Shown here one piece after another: positions 1 through 10,900 of a DNA stretch of 64,000 nucleotides. Position 1 is the first letter of the stretch. Each line of letters opens with the position of its first letter. The position numbers and the translations under genes were made by a program. Below the pieces are notes generated by a model, which did not search any database, was not told the origin of the DNA, and was given only the letters and a program-made list of their open reading frames with translations. This DNA is from Syngnathus acus (taxonomy: Eukaryota; Chordata; Actinopteri; Syngnathiformes; Syngnathidae): contig NC_051095.1 in the NCBI RefSeq assembly GCF_901709675.1, positions 19,432,456 through 19,496,455 on the forward strand, read 5' to 3'.

Positions 1-270
1 GTATATTGTCAGCATTACACTTAACAGCTGTTATGAAAATGCTACATAATTAGATGTATAATTGCCAAGATCATATTTAAGATTTTTTACAAAACAATTT
101 TTAGAAAATGTTTTTTTATTGATACTGTATTAAAACACTCGAGGTGTGTGAGTAAGTTTGCTGAAGACAGGTTTTTATCGTGGTAGTAGCGCCATCTCCT
201 GGCTACAAGAAATACATTTATTCTTAAATGGGGTTTTTTAACCAGATCTGAGCTCACCTTCCTATTTACG

Positions 271-1060
271 AGTGATGTGCATTTCAGTTCTTTGAAGTGA
301 ACTGAATCTTTAGAATCGATTTACTCAAAAGATTCGTTTAAACGAATCGTTCAACGAATCCTCCCCCCACACACACACACCCACCCACTGATCCGTTTTT
401 TGTTTTTTTTGTTTTGTTTTTTAACTTCAATAACACACACAACTAAGCAAAACACCAGACAAAAAACAATCAAGTAAACACACGGTAATGTCGACAACGG
501 CAACGCACACATTTTTCTCTATATTACAATATCCCGTGGGAACAACATATACATCAAACAATACAACTACCCCCCAAAGAAAAAGCAGAACGGTTGGGCA
601 CATTGACGGTAGTGTTGGCTCGTGAGTGAACGATTCGTTCGAAAGAACGAATTATTTCAGTGAACGAGAGTGAACGAATCACTTCCTAAAGTGATTCGTC
701 CTTTTTTCAGGTCATATGACTTTAACCAGTAGGTGTCGGTATAGCGCATTGAAGCTGGTGCCACCTCGCCGTAAGACAAAACGAAGAAGAAAATGACGTA
801 ACTTCCCGTTCACGAACGAGTCGTGGATTGCATTTCCCGTTCACTAATTGAACGGATCTGTGAGTGAACGAGTCAGTGAGTGAGTGATTTGCATTTCCAG
901 TTCATCGCGAGAACGGATCAGTGAGGGAACGAATCCTGACTTTCCCGTTCGCGAACGAGTCAATGGGTGAACTGCCTTCCCGTGTATCAACGGATCAGTC
1001 AGTGAACGTGTTGCGTCTCCCTCCTGGCGTGAACTATGTAAGCCAGAATGTAAAGAAAGA
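271..1060. repeat. Degenerate GAACGA-rich repeat, transposon-like
   Basis: The block opens with AGTGATGTGCATTTCAGTTC (near 274), a close copy of the inner terminal repeat of the palindromic element further right (1628). It then holds many palindromic pieces such as gaacgattcgttc and gaacgaatc. From about 800 to 1000 a loose repeat built on cccgttc..gaacgagtcagtgagtgaa recurs several times. No coding potential is seen. It looks like a decayed non-autonomous DNA transposon of the same family as the neighbour. The superfamily is not resolved, and the right end is arbitrary. Confidence 0.5.
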
Positions 1061-1539
1061 ACCACTCACTGAAACACCACTTCTTTTATGCACGTTTTCT
1101 CCAAGCTAACGGCTAACTTTATTGCATGAAGGGATGCGCCGTTATGCAACAACAGGGAGATTATGCTTCTCTTGGGGTAATGTTGATTTTATAACACTTA
1201 TAGTAGTTTTTAAATAACGTGTATGCATATATACGCCTAAATATTGGTATCCAATGTATCTACTGCAATTTCACATTGGATTGCTGGTTTGAAATTTACT
1301 TTCATTATTATTTTTAATAAACATTTATGTTAAAACTTGTCTGGTGTTTTATTCCTTGTTTTTATATTCGCCAATTAAAACATAAAAATCAGACATTTGG
1401 TTAACTGCTTTATATGACAATACGTGTAGGTACACCTCATGGACACTTCAATAGATACACTACACGAGGTAAAAAAATAAAATAAATAAATAAAGGGTTA
1501 ATTGCACAATAAAGGGACATTTAGGTATAACCTCACACC

Positions 1540-1612
1540 TGGGATCGACCCATGTTCTTACCGCATAAGAGCCCGTGTCATTAACCAGTCAGCTATTTCG
1601 ACTTGACAGCAC
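1540..1612 (-). other. tRNA-like (pol III promoter-like) segment, left arm
   Basis: On the minus strand this reads as a tRNA-derived sequence with a box A-like stretch (tagctgactggttaatg) and a diverged box B (gggtcgatccc). It is the mirror copy of the right-arm segment at 3544-3616. It probably derives from a tRNA-headed SINE captured in the element and is not a functional tRNA. Confidence 0.45.
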
Positions 1613-1904
1613 GTGGTCGTCTGCACTAGTGATGTGCATTCCAGTTAAGAACTCATTTAGAATCGGTTCACTCAAAATATTTGTTCAAAAGAATCGTTCA
1701 CCGAATCGTTCGCTACACTTTCTTATTTATTTATTCTTTTTTTTTTTTTTTTTTACCTCGTGTAGTGTACCTATTGTAGTGTCCATGAGGTGTACCTAAT
1801 CCCAGGCCACTTCGTTAGGGAAAAAGCTTAAGTGAAAGTGAAAAGTGCCACACCCGCCCTCACCCCCACCTCCTGATTGGCTGTTTGATCTGTGACGTCA
1901 CATG

Positions 1905-3465
1905 GACACTCCATTAGGTACAGCGCCATTTTCAAGTGTACCTAATAACAGGCCACTTTATTCGTGAAATATCATGGTCAAAGGTCACAGGTGTCAAACT
2001 CTAGTCCTCAGGGCCGCATTCCAACATGTTTTCCAAGATTCCCTCGTTAAACACACCTGCGTGAAAAGATTTTGGACATTTTCACGTTCTGCAGGAGCTA
2101 AAACTTTTCACGCAGGTGCGCTTAACGAGGGAATCACACGGACACTCCATTAGGTACAGCGCCATTTTCAAGTGTACCTAATAACAGGCCACTTTATTAG
2201 GGAAATATCATGGTCAAAGGTCACAGGTGTCAAGCTCTAGTCCTCCGGGCCGCGTTCCAACATGTTTTCCAAGTGACCCTCGTTAAGCGCACCTGCGTGA
2301 AAAGTTTTAGCTCCTTTCACGTTCTGCAGGAGCTAAAACATTTCACGCAGGTGCGCTTAACGAGGGAATCACACAGACACTCCATTAGGTACAGCGCCAT
2401 TTTCAAGTGTACCTAATAACAGGCCACTTTATTAGGGAAATATCATGGTCAAAGGTCACAGGTGTCAAGCTCTAGTCCTCCGGGCCGCGTTCCAACATGT
2501 TTTCCAAGTGACCCTCGTTAAGCGCACCTGCGTGAAAAGTTTTAGCTCCTTTCACGTTCTGCAGGAGCTAAAACATTTCACGCAGGTGCGCTTAACGAGG
2601 GAATCACACAGACACTTCATTAGGTACAGCGCCATTTTCAAGTGTACCTAATAACAGGCCACTTTATTAGGGAAATATCATGGTCAAAGGTCACAGGTGT
2701 CAAGCTCTAGTCCTCCGGGCTGCGTTCCAACATGTTTTCCAAGTGACCCTCGTTAAGCGCACCTGCGTGAAAAGTTTTAGCTCCTTTCACGTTCTGCAGG
2801 AGCTAAAACATTTCACGCAGGTGCGCTTAACGAGGGAATCACACAGACACTTCATTAGGTACAGCGCCATTTTCAAGTGTACCTAATAACAGGCCACTTT
2901 ATTAGGGAAATATCATGGTCAAAGGTCACAGGTGTCAAGCTCTAGTCCTCCGGGCCGCGTTCCAACATGTTTTCCAAGTGACCCTCGTTAAGCGCACCTG
3001 CGTGAAAAGTTTTAGCTCTTTTCACGTTGTGCAGGAGCTAAAACTTTTCACGCAGGTGCGCTTAACGAGGGAATCACACGGACACTCCATTAGGTACAGC
3101 GCCATTTTCAAGTGTACCTAATAACAGGCCACTTTATTAGAGAAATATCATGGTCAAAGGTCACAGGTGTCAAGCTCTAGTCCTCCGGGCCGCGTTCCAA
3201 CATGTTTTCCAAGTGACCCTCGTTAAGCACACCTGCGTGAAAAGTTTTAGCTCCTTTCACGTTCTGTAGGAGCTAAAACTTTTCACGCAGGTGCGCTTAA
3301 CGAGGGAATCACACGGACACTCCATTAGGTACACCGCCATTTTCAAGTGTACCTAATAACAGGCCACTTTATTAGGGAAATATCATGGTCAAAGGTCACA
3401 GGTGTCAAGCTCTAGTCCTCGGGGCGGCGTTCCAATATATTTTCCAAGTTACCCTCGTTAAACAC
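1905..3465 (+). repeat. 235-bp tandem array, about 6.6 copies
   Basis: The phrase atggtcaaaggtcacagg recurs at about 1974, 2210, 2445, 2680, 2915, 3150 and 3386, a period of 235 bp (first step 236). Units are nearly identical. Each carries an internal inverted repeat: cgttaagcgcacctgcgtga on one side and its complement about 50 bp later, able to form a long hairpin. Each unit also holds facing aggtaca and gtgtacctaat boxes like a MITE end. A 68-codon reading frame recurs in four units only because the DNA is repeated. Confidence 0.9.
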
Positions 3466-3543
3466 ACACAACCGATTCTAAATTCTTAGGAACTGGAATG
3501 CACATCACTTGTACAAAACAGTGCAAGTGCTTGTAGGCTGCCG

Positions 3544-3616
3544 GTCGAAATAGCCGACTGGTTAGTGACTCGGGCTCTTGCTCGGTAAGAACTTGGTTCG
3601 AGCCCAGGTGCGAGAA
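3544..3616 (+). other. tRNA-like (pol III promoter-like) segment, right arm
   Basis: It contains a good box A (tagccgactgg at 3551) and box B (ggttcgagccc at 3595), 34 nt apart, as in tRNA genes and SINE heads. The body does not fold as a convincing tRNA cloverleaf, so it is read as SINE-derived. Its inverted copy sits at 1540-1612. Confidence 0.5.
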
Positions 3617-4014
3617 TATACCTAGATGTGCTTTTGTTGTGCAATTAACCCTTTATTTATTTATTTATTTTTCTTTTAACCTCGTGTAGTGTACCTATTG
3701 AAGTGTCCCTGAGGTGTACCTACACATATAGTCATATAAAGCAGTTAACCAAATGTCTGATTTTTGTTTTAATTGGCGAATATAAAAACAAGGAATAAAA
3801 CACCAGACAAGTTTTAACATAAATGTTTATTAAAAATAATAATATTGACAGTAAATTTCAAACCAGCAATCCAATGTGAAATTGCAGTAGATACATTGGA
3901 TACCAATATTTAGGCGTATATATGCATACACGTTATTTAAAAACTACTATAAGTGTTATAAAATCAACATTACCCCAAGAGAAGCATAATCTCCCCGTTG
4001 TTGCATAACGGGCA

Positions 4015-4964
4015 CAGTCCGTCAGTGGTATGTGGGGAGAAATTTGAGAAATATTACAAAAAAGATTCTAAATAAGATCCTCTCTAGTACCTTTAAGACA
4101 TGTGACCAATTATTTCAGGGGTATAATTAGTAACCAAGTAAAATGTTACCAGCTGGCTTCTAGAGAGCAGCGCATAAACCTGAATGACATCACAGTCATG
4201 CAATATGGTCCATTGGTCCCTTTGTTCAGTGGCTTTAGGTTGTTGTTTTTTTAGGTCTGATAAAATTCTGTGGACCAATAAAATAATTGTGAATATGAAA
4301 TGCAGGAGTCCTTTAAATATTTTTAATCTGTGCAGATTTACATATTTTAAATCATTCAAAATCATCTGAAGCACGATGACATGTGGTACAAAGACGTCAC
4401 TTTTAGCAGTAATTACAATATAAATGCAAGCCCTGTAATAAATAAGCATAGCCTTTCTATAGGTACAGTGCATTTTGACACTTCTTTTGTAATATTAGTA
4501 TAAGAAGCACAACATATAAAAACTTCATGGACCACCATTTTGTTCATCAGTAGTATGTGACGTCAGCAGTGCTTCTTTTTCACCTGGTTTGCATACAAAC
4601 ATTTGTTTACAACTTTTTGAGTATTCAAAATACATTTCTTTATGTTTTTTTGTGTTTAAGTCCACTAGAACATGAATGTAAACGTGTGTTGTTGCTGGTG
4701 ATGGTCCAGTTGGCATCGTCTATGCCTTCCATTCGGAGAGCCTGAGAAGAAACGTGTGCTTGACACCAAAGTGCATATTTGTTGCTTGGGTTTTTAACTG
4801 GAGCACCATCCTCCGCGGTGTAAACAGCAACTCAATCCAGGTCCAAAACACTGACAGGATAAATCCCGATTGGCTCCTTTGGAGCAGTAATGGCAGAGGC
4901 GGCATTCAGGATCTTTTACTTCTCGCCAGCGACAAACATCAGCCATTTTAAACACTTGCCATAG
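4015..4964. other. No gene seen; possible klhl3 3' UTR
   Basis: This AT-rich sequence lies immediately downstream (minus strand) of the klhl3 stop codon. It may hold the klhl3 3' UTR, but no clear AATAAA on the minus strand was identified. Short open frames here show no recognisable domain. Confidence 0.4.
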
Positions 4965-7900
4965 TCAGAAAGGTTTATCGATGACTGCAACTCCTGTACG
5001 CAGCACAATGAGCAGAGTGGGGTTGAGGGTGGCGGAAGGGAGTGTGCACGTCAGATTAAATAAACCTTTTATTATTTGTGGGACGAAACAATTGCCAAGA
5101 GCAACTACAATTGCCTGGTTGAATCATTTAACGCTGCAACTCCAATAAACACATTCTGAGTGTGAAGTTAAATAAAAACGACTTGACTAATCTAAAAGTA
5201 TCAATGAATGTCGACGCTCCAAATAAAGACTTTTTCTGGAAGGTAATAATCTTATCGTCGTGGTGAACGCTTACGAGGCGGCACGTCAAAGTATTACGCT
5301 TGCACCTGTAATATAACAGAAGAATCAAATGTCTTTCATATGCTTTATTTTACTTTTCAAAACGTAATGCCCTATCTCAAATAAACATCATTTGAAGTTT
5401 GAAAGTACTTATTAGATCATGAATAACAATTAATCATGTCAGGGAATTTGAATGAACACCTTATTAATAGTTATTATTTCAATTTCAAAATTATTATTTC
5501 AATAATTGACCACTAGAAGAAGTGAAGAGATGAAGTTTCTCAAACAGCAGCACCAGTCAGAAACAGGAAGTGAATAAAAGCTGTGTCTCACCGGCATAGC
5601 TGCGTCCATTGCTCATGTTGGTGGGAACGAGGCTCCACTTGTCCACGGCCGGGTCATAGAACTCCACAGAGGAAAGGTTGCACGAGCCGTCGTCACCTCC
5701 GATCACGTAGAGCAGACCATTGATTGTGCATACGCCTTAAAAACGGACACGCACGCAACAGTGCAACAATGCTACATGACAATGTTTATTTAACATTGTT
5801 GTGAGAGGACACCGTCGTCTCACCGGCATTACGACGACACATGTTCATGTCGCACACGGGCCTCCACGTGTTGCTGGCTGGGTCGTAAACCTCCACGCTC
5901 TTCCGCACTAGGGGCCCGTCGTGGCCGCCGGCCGCATACAGCTGCCCTCCCAAAACCCCCACGCCTGCAAAGACATGCGGGTGTGTTCATATGTTTCAAG
6001 TAGGATGACATTGTAGAATACACATGCAGTTGACGTGAGTGAATGTGTGTGCTTGTGACTAAGTTGGTGTTTTACCTGCTCCACTGCGGCGTGTGCTCAT
6101 GTCAGCGACGTAACCCCATTGATCAGAGACAGGGTCATATTCCTCCACTGTACTGAGACACTGACGTGAAGCTCCGTCGTAACCCCCCACAGAGTACAGC
6201 TTACCTAAGACGCGTGCTCACACATAAGTTATGTGATCTCTCTCTCTCTGAGTCACACATACGCACAGAGAGGTGTTCATACCGTCAATCACGCCGACAC
6301 CAACGCTACTACGCCGCGTGTTCATGGACGTCACGTACGTCCATTCATTATTTTTTGGGTTGTACACTTCCACTGTGGACAGACCTGTACGCAACACATG
6401 AGGACATGACACTGGACAACTTTCTAAAAGTCTACTACGCATGAATCTTGATGTCGGAGTTGTGCGCCAGTCACTACTGCTATTCAAAAGATGTTTAGTG
6501 ACCACATGATAGTGAGTGAGTGTGCGTGCCTGTGTACCTATGCTTCCATTAAAGCCTCCCACAGCGTAGAGCAGCCCCCCCAACATGGCCGACCCCAGCG
6601 TGCTGCGTCTCTCCTGCATGCTGGCTACAGGGCTCCACTGATCCCTGGCGCCGTCGTACACATCCACCGTCCTTTCGCGCAGAGAACTGTTGAAGCCGCC
6701 AACCGCGTACACTCTGCCTGCTAGCGACACCACGCCTGTACATGCCCCCCCACCCACACACACACATATATCTTATCTTTTGGATCTATATATATTTCTT
6801 AGTTTCTTATTTTCAATCAGAAAAAAAATCTTAGAATCACTTTTTTTATACATTGTCATAATAGGGTACAGTGTGGAAAGTTTCCGATGAATCCTTCTTG
6901 TATTCGCAGTGGAGTCTATGACTACGTTCACACTGCAGGGTGTGATGCCCAATTCGTATTTTTTGTTAAAGCCAATATTTTTATGTACACATTGACTTTA
7001 CGCAACACACCCACACACAGACACACACCTGCTCGGCAGCGTCTTGACGGCAGCTCGGCAACTTGATACCATCGATCTTCTTGGACATCGTAACATTCAA
7101 CACTACGGATGGCTTTGGGAGCCTGGCCGCCCACCACCATCATAACCTGGCCACACACAACGGTAAGCGACAGATATGCACACATACATGCACCTAACTG
7201 GGCTTGTGTGAGCACCTTGGGGATGCTGACAGGTGTGCGTGGTCGCGTCCTGTCTGTCTTGATGAGGTGTCTCTGTTCCGCAGGAAGGAGGTGGTACTTC
7301 ATGGCCTCAATGAGGAAATCCTTGCAGATGTTGTTGTTCTTGATTAGTGCCTCTTCTTCTACTATCTGAAAGGGAACCATATCTTGGCGAAGGACGCGAT
7401 AGTCTATTTACATTGTTTGATTGTTTTAGAAGAGAAATGCTGTGATTATTTTTTGTTTCTTCATTATCACCCTGAACATTTTAAACAGGCACTACACAGC
7501 CACCTCACCCTGGCTGCAAACCCCACACTTTAAAAAACGAGTCTTTGGTCAAAATAATAAAGATGTAATGATTTCCACATACATTTAAATTTTCAATTCA
7601 GCTATTAATAAGCACAGGCCACATAACCTATCCAGCAAAGGGGGAAAATTTAAAAACATCAAGTGAAAATGGTTTGTCTGGTCATTCACGCTGCGCAAAC
7701 ACCTCATTTCTAGCATGGAAAGACTTCTGCTAACTGTGAACGCTGGGCTTTGACCCCTGAGTTGGACCTGCTGAGTTGGGTTGATTAAAATTCTGACAGA
7801 GGTACGAATTCCCTAATTTTTGGTGGGAAATGAACACATCACCAGTTACATCACCAATTGCAGCACAACATACGGCTATGCAGGCTCGATGGAAGAGGAA

Positions 7901-10900
7901 CTTTTTTTTGTGTTTGAATATTAATTTTGGACACAAAAAAAAGAAAAAAAAATAGGAATACAAACAAAATAGGACATATTGTAAAGAAAATGTTTGTCTT
8001 GACTTTCTCTTTAACATAACTTCAAAACCCATACCACAAATGTATCCTTAAGAATAAATGGCTTACAAATTATTTGATCTTGTAGCAGAAAGTTTCTCCT
8101 AATAGCTCTTGTTTAAACTTAGAACCTCCCCAACATACAAAGCTTGTCTCTTAGTGTAAGGGGTATCACTTCAACCTATTTTCTTCACACCAACCTATTA
8201 CCTACTGAGGGAATATCTTGTGGCATTTTAGGGTATTTCAGAAAGAGTACCGTATTTTCCGCCCTAAAAGGCGCACCGGGTTATAAGGCGCACCTTCAAT
8301 GAACGGCCCATTTTAAAACTTTGTCCATATATAAGGCGCACCGGATTATAAGGCGCATAAAATAGAAGCTATACTGCATCAAACGGAGGTTGACTAGGGT
8401 TGCGGTATGCATCCACTAGCCAATAACCAACGAGCCCTCTGTAAACAATCGCGTTTCTCAAACGATCTCCTATAAAATGATCAGAACTGACTAAAGTTCG
8501 ATCTAACGCATTGGTACTACTTACCTATGTTTCCCTTCCATATCGATCCGTAGATGTACTCGAAACATTAACAGAGCAGCCTATTTTGACATGAAATAGC
8601 CTGGTACGTATAGCAGCTATCGCAATAGCATTAGCCATCCGCAAAGTCTCACGAGCCTCAGCTCGCAATCTCCCATGAGCCTCAGCAAAGTGTAAACAAT
8701 CGCGTTTCTCAAACGATCTCCTATAAAATGATCGGAACTGACTAAAGTTCGATCTAACGCATTGGTACTACTTACCTATGTTTCCCTTCCATATCGATCC
8801 GTAGATTTACTCGAAACATTAACAGAGCAGCCTATTTTGACATGAAATAGCCTGGTACGTATAGCAGCTATCGCAATAGCATTAGCCATCCGCAAAGTCT
8901 CACGAGCCTCAGCTCGCAATCTCCCATGAGCCTCAGCAAAGTGTAAACAATCGCGTTTCTCAAACAATCTCCTATAAAATGATCGGAACTGACTAAAGTT
9001 CGATCTAACGCATTGGTACTACTTACCTATGTTTCCCTTCCATATCGATCCGTAGATTTACTCGAAACATTAACAGAGCAGCCTATTTTGACATGAAATA
9101 GCCTGGTACGTATAGCAGCTATCGCAATAGCATTAGCCATCCGCAAAGTCTCACGAGCCTCAGCTCGCAATCTCCCATGAGCCTCAGCGAAGTGTAAACA
9201 ATCGCGTTTCTCAAACGATCTCCTATAAAATGATCGGAACTGACTAAAGTTCGATCTAACGCATTGGTACTACTTACCTATGTTTCCCTTCCATATCGAT
9301 CCGTAGATTTACTCGAAACATTAACAGAGCAGCCTATTTTGACATGAAATAGCCTGGTACGTATAGCAGCTATCGCAATAGCATTAGCCATCCGCAAAGT
9401 CTCACGAGCCTCAGCTCGCAATCTCCCATGAGCCTCAGCAAAGTGTAAACAATCGCGTTTCTCAAACGATCTCCTATAAAATGATCGGAACTGACTAAAG
9501 TTCGATCTAACGCATTGGTACTACTTACCTATGTTTCCCTTCCATATCGATCCGTAGATTTACTCGAAACATTAACAGAGCAGCCTATTTTGACATGAAA
9601 TAGCCTCGCGGGTACAACAGCTATTCGGTGACGCCCCCTGACTACAGTTGCCGTAATGCTGGGAAGCGATGCGACCTTGTAATTTACTAGTCGTACTAAA
9701 ACGTACTGAAACATTTTGGCAGAGCACTGTGTACAACCAGTATGGATCAACAAATTCATCAGTTGATCCATATCAAAGTCAAAGTCAGCTTTATTGTCAA
9801 TCCCTTCATATGTCAAGACACACAAAGAAACCGAAATTCCGTTTCCTCCATCCCACGGTGACGAGACATACAAGTAGGCGACACAAAACAAAAACAAGAA
9901 GGCACAAACCATAAATAATAAATAATAAATAAAATAAAATGAGCGATGAATAAATAACAGACCCAATAACCCATTAAATAAGAGGGGCAAAACCGAGCCA
10001 GTGTGCAATATATAAGGCGCACTGGCCTATAAGGCGCACTGTCGGCTTTTGAGAAAATTTTAGGTTTTTAGGTGCGCCTTTTAGGGCGGAAAATACGGTA
10101 CAAAAAACTCAAATAGTTCAGTGTTTCACAGAATAGCTAGGATAGGTTCCGCAGAACAATAACACCACTAGTTTAATTCACGAGTAGTGAATCTGGAATT
10201 TGCAAAAACGCCAACTGAAAGACCTTCTGTTCATATGTTTGAAGGTGTGGATGTTGTGTTGATGTACCTGAACCAGATAGTCCCTGGAGAGCAGTGGCAG
10301 GCGAACATGCTCCATTAGTTTGGGCATGTGCTCCACACGGGAGCTGTCTTGTTTGATCCACAAGATCATCGCTTCAAACACCTACGACAACCAGCAGGGG
10401 GCGACCAAGAAGAGCACAGCTAAATCAGTAAAGAGTTCTATATAAACAGGTAAGGGGTTTCAATGTAGGGTTTAAAGTATGGGCGTTTCCAGTCTATGCA
10501 ACCCTAAACTGAGTCGCATCACCCCTAAAAGTTAAGATATCCAAAAAAGCTGTGTGTCCTTTTGTAGCAACTCAGAACAGTGTAAACCCATAAAACTGTT
10601 TTTGGAAACACGGCTCCCTGGCCGACTGCATCAAAATGCTTTTGCTCCATCGAATCCCTCCCGCCACGCACTCTATCTGCACAGAGCATTACGCTGCCTT
10701 CCACTGTTATGGCGTGAGTAAAGCTCATCTTTCATTGATTCATTCATGAATCCCCAGGCCGGCTAGTCAGCCTCCATTTTATATGATTTTTGTGTGTGTG
10801 CGTGTTCTCACCTTCTCTTCGGTGGGCACGGTGAGCTTGTCGCTGGAGAACAGGCTGCATACCTGCTGCAGAGACAGAGATGCAAACTCCTCACACTGGA

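Larger units (their letters stand above)
1138..4014. mobile_element. 2.9-kb palindromic (fold-back-like) element
   Basis: The left arm (about 1138-1700) and right arm (about 3475-4014) are reverse complements over roughly 500 bp. For example gttatgcaacaac at 1141 pairs with gttgttgcataac near 4000, and the box around 1320-1400 pairs with 3770-3840. Inside lie a second pair of shorter inverted ends (agtgatgtgcattccagtt at 1628; its complement ending at 3509) and a seven-copy 235-bp array. Long arms plus an internal tandem array resemble fold-back transposons. No transposase is present, so it is non-autonomous. No clean target-site duplication was found at the outer ends. Confidence 0.7.
8248..10100. 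mobile_element. 1.85-kb TIR element (TACCGTATTTTCCGCC family) in klhl3 intron
   Basis: It starts TACCGTATTTTCCGCCCTAA and ends with the exact reverse complement; about 30 bp of terminal inverted repeat are perfect. Sub-terminal ataaggcgcacc motifs repeat inside both ends. There is no transposase, so it is a MITE-like non-autonomous DNA transposon, probably with TA target sites. The middle is filled by a 251-bp tandem array, and near the right end there is another repeat fragment (about 9774-9960). It sits between the klhl3 exons at 7216-7365 and 10268-10381. Confidence 0.85.

Noticed and set aside
2210-3121. Four near-identical 68-codon ORFs (MVKGHRCQALVLRAAF...)
   Set aside because: They recur only because the underlying 235-bp DNA unit is tandemly repeated. 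The frame crosses the hairpin, and the peptide has no recognisable family.
1905-3465. CRISPR-like array
   Set aside because: Units are 235 bp with no short repeat/variable spacer structure, and the genome is vertebrate. It is a tandem repeat.
3544-3616. Functional tRNA gene
   Set aside because: Box A and B are present but acceptor and anticodon stems do not pair convincingly, and it is duplicated inside a transposon-like palindrome.
9529-10008. 159-codon minus-strand ORF in the klhl3 intron
   Set aside because: It runs across the end of the 251-bp array and a nested repeat inside a MITE; hydrophobic low-complexity translation with no domain.
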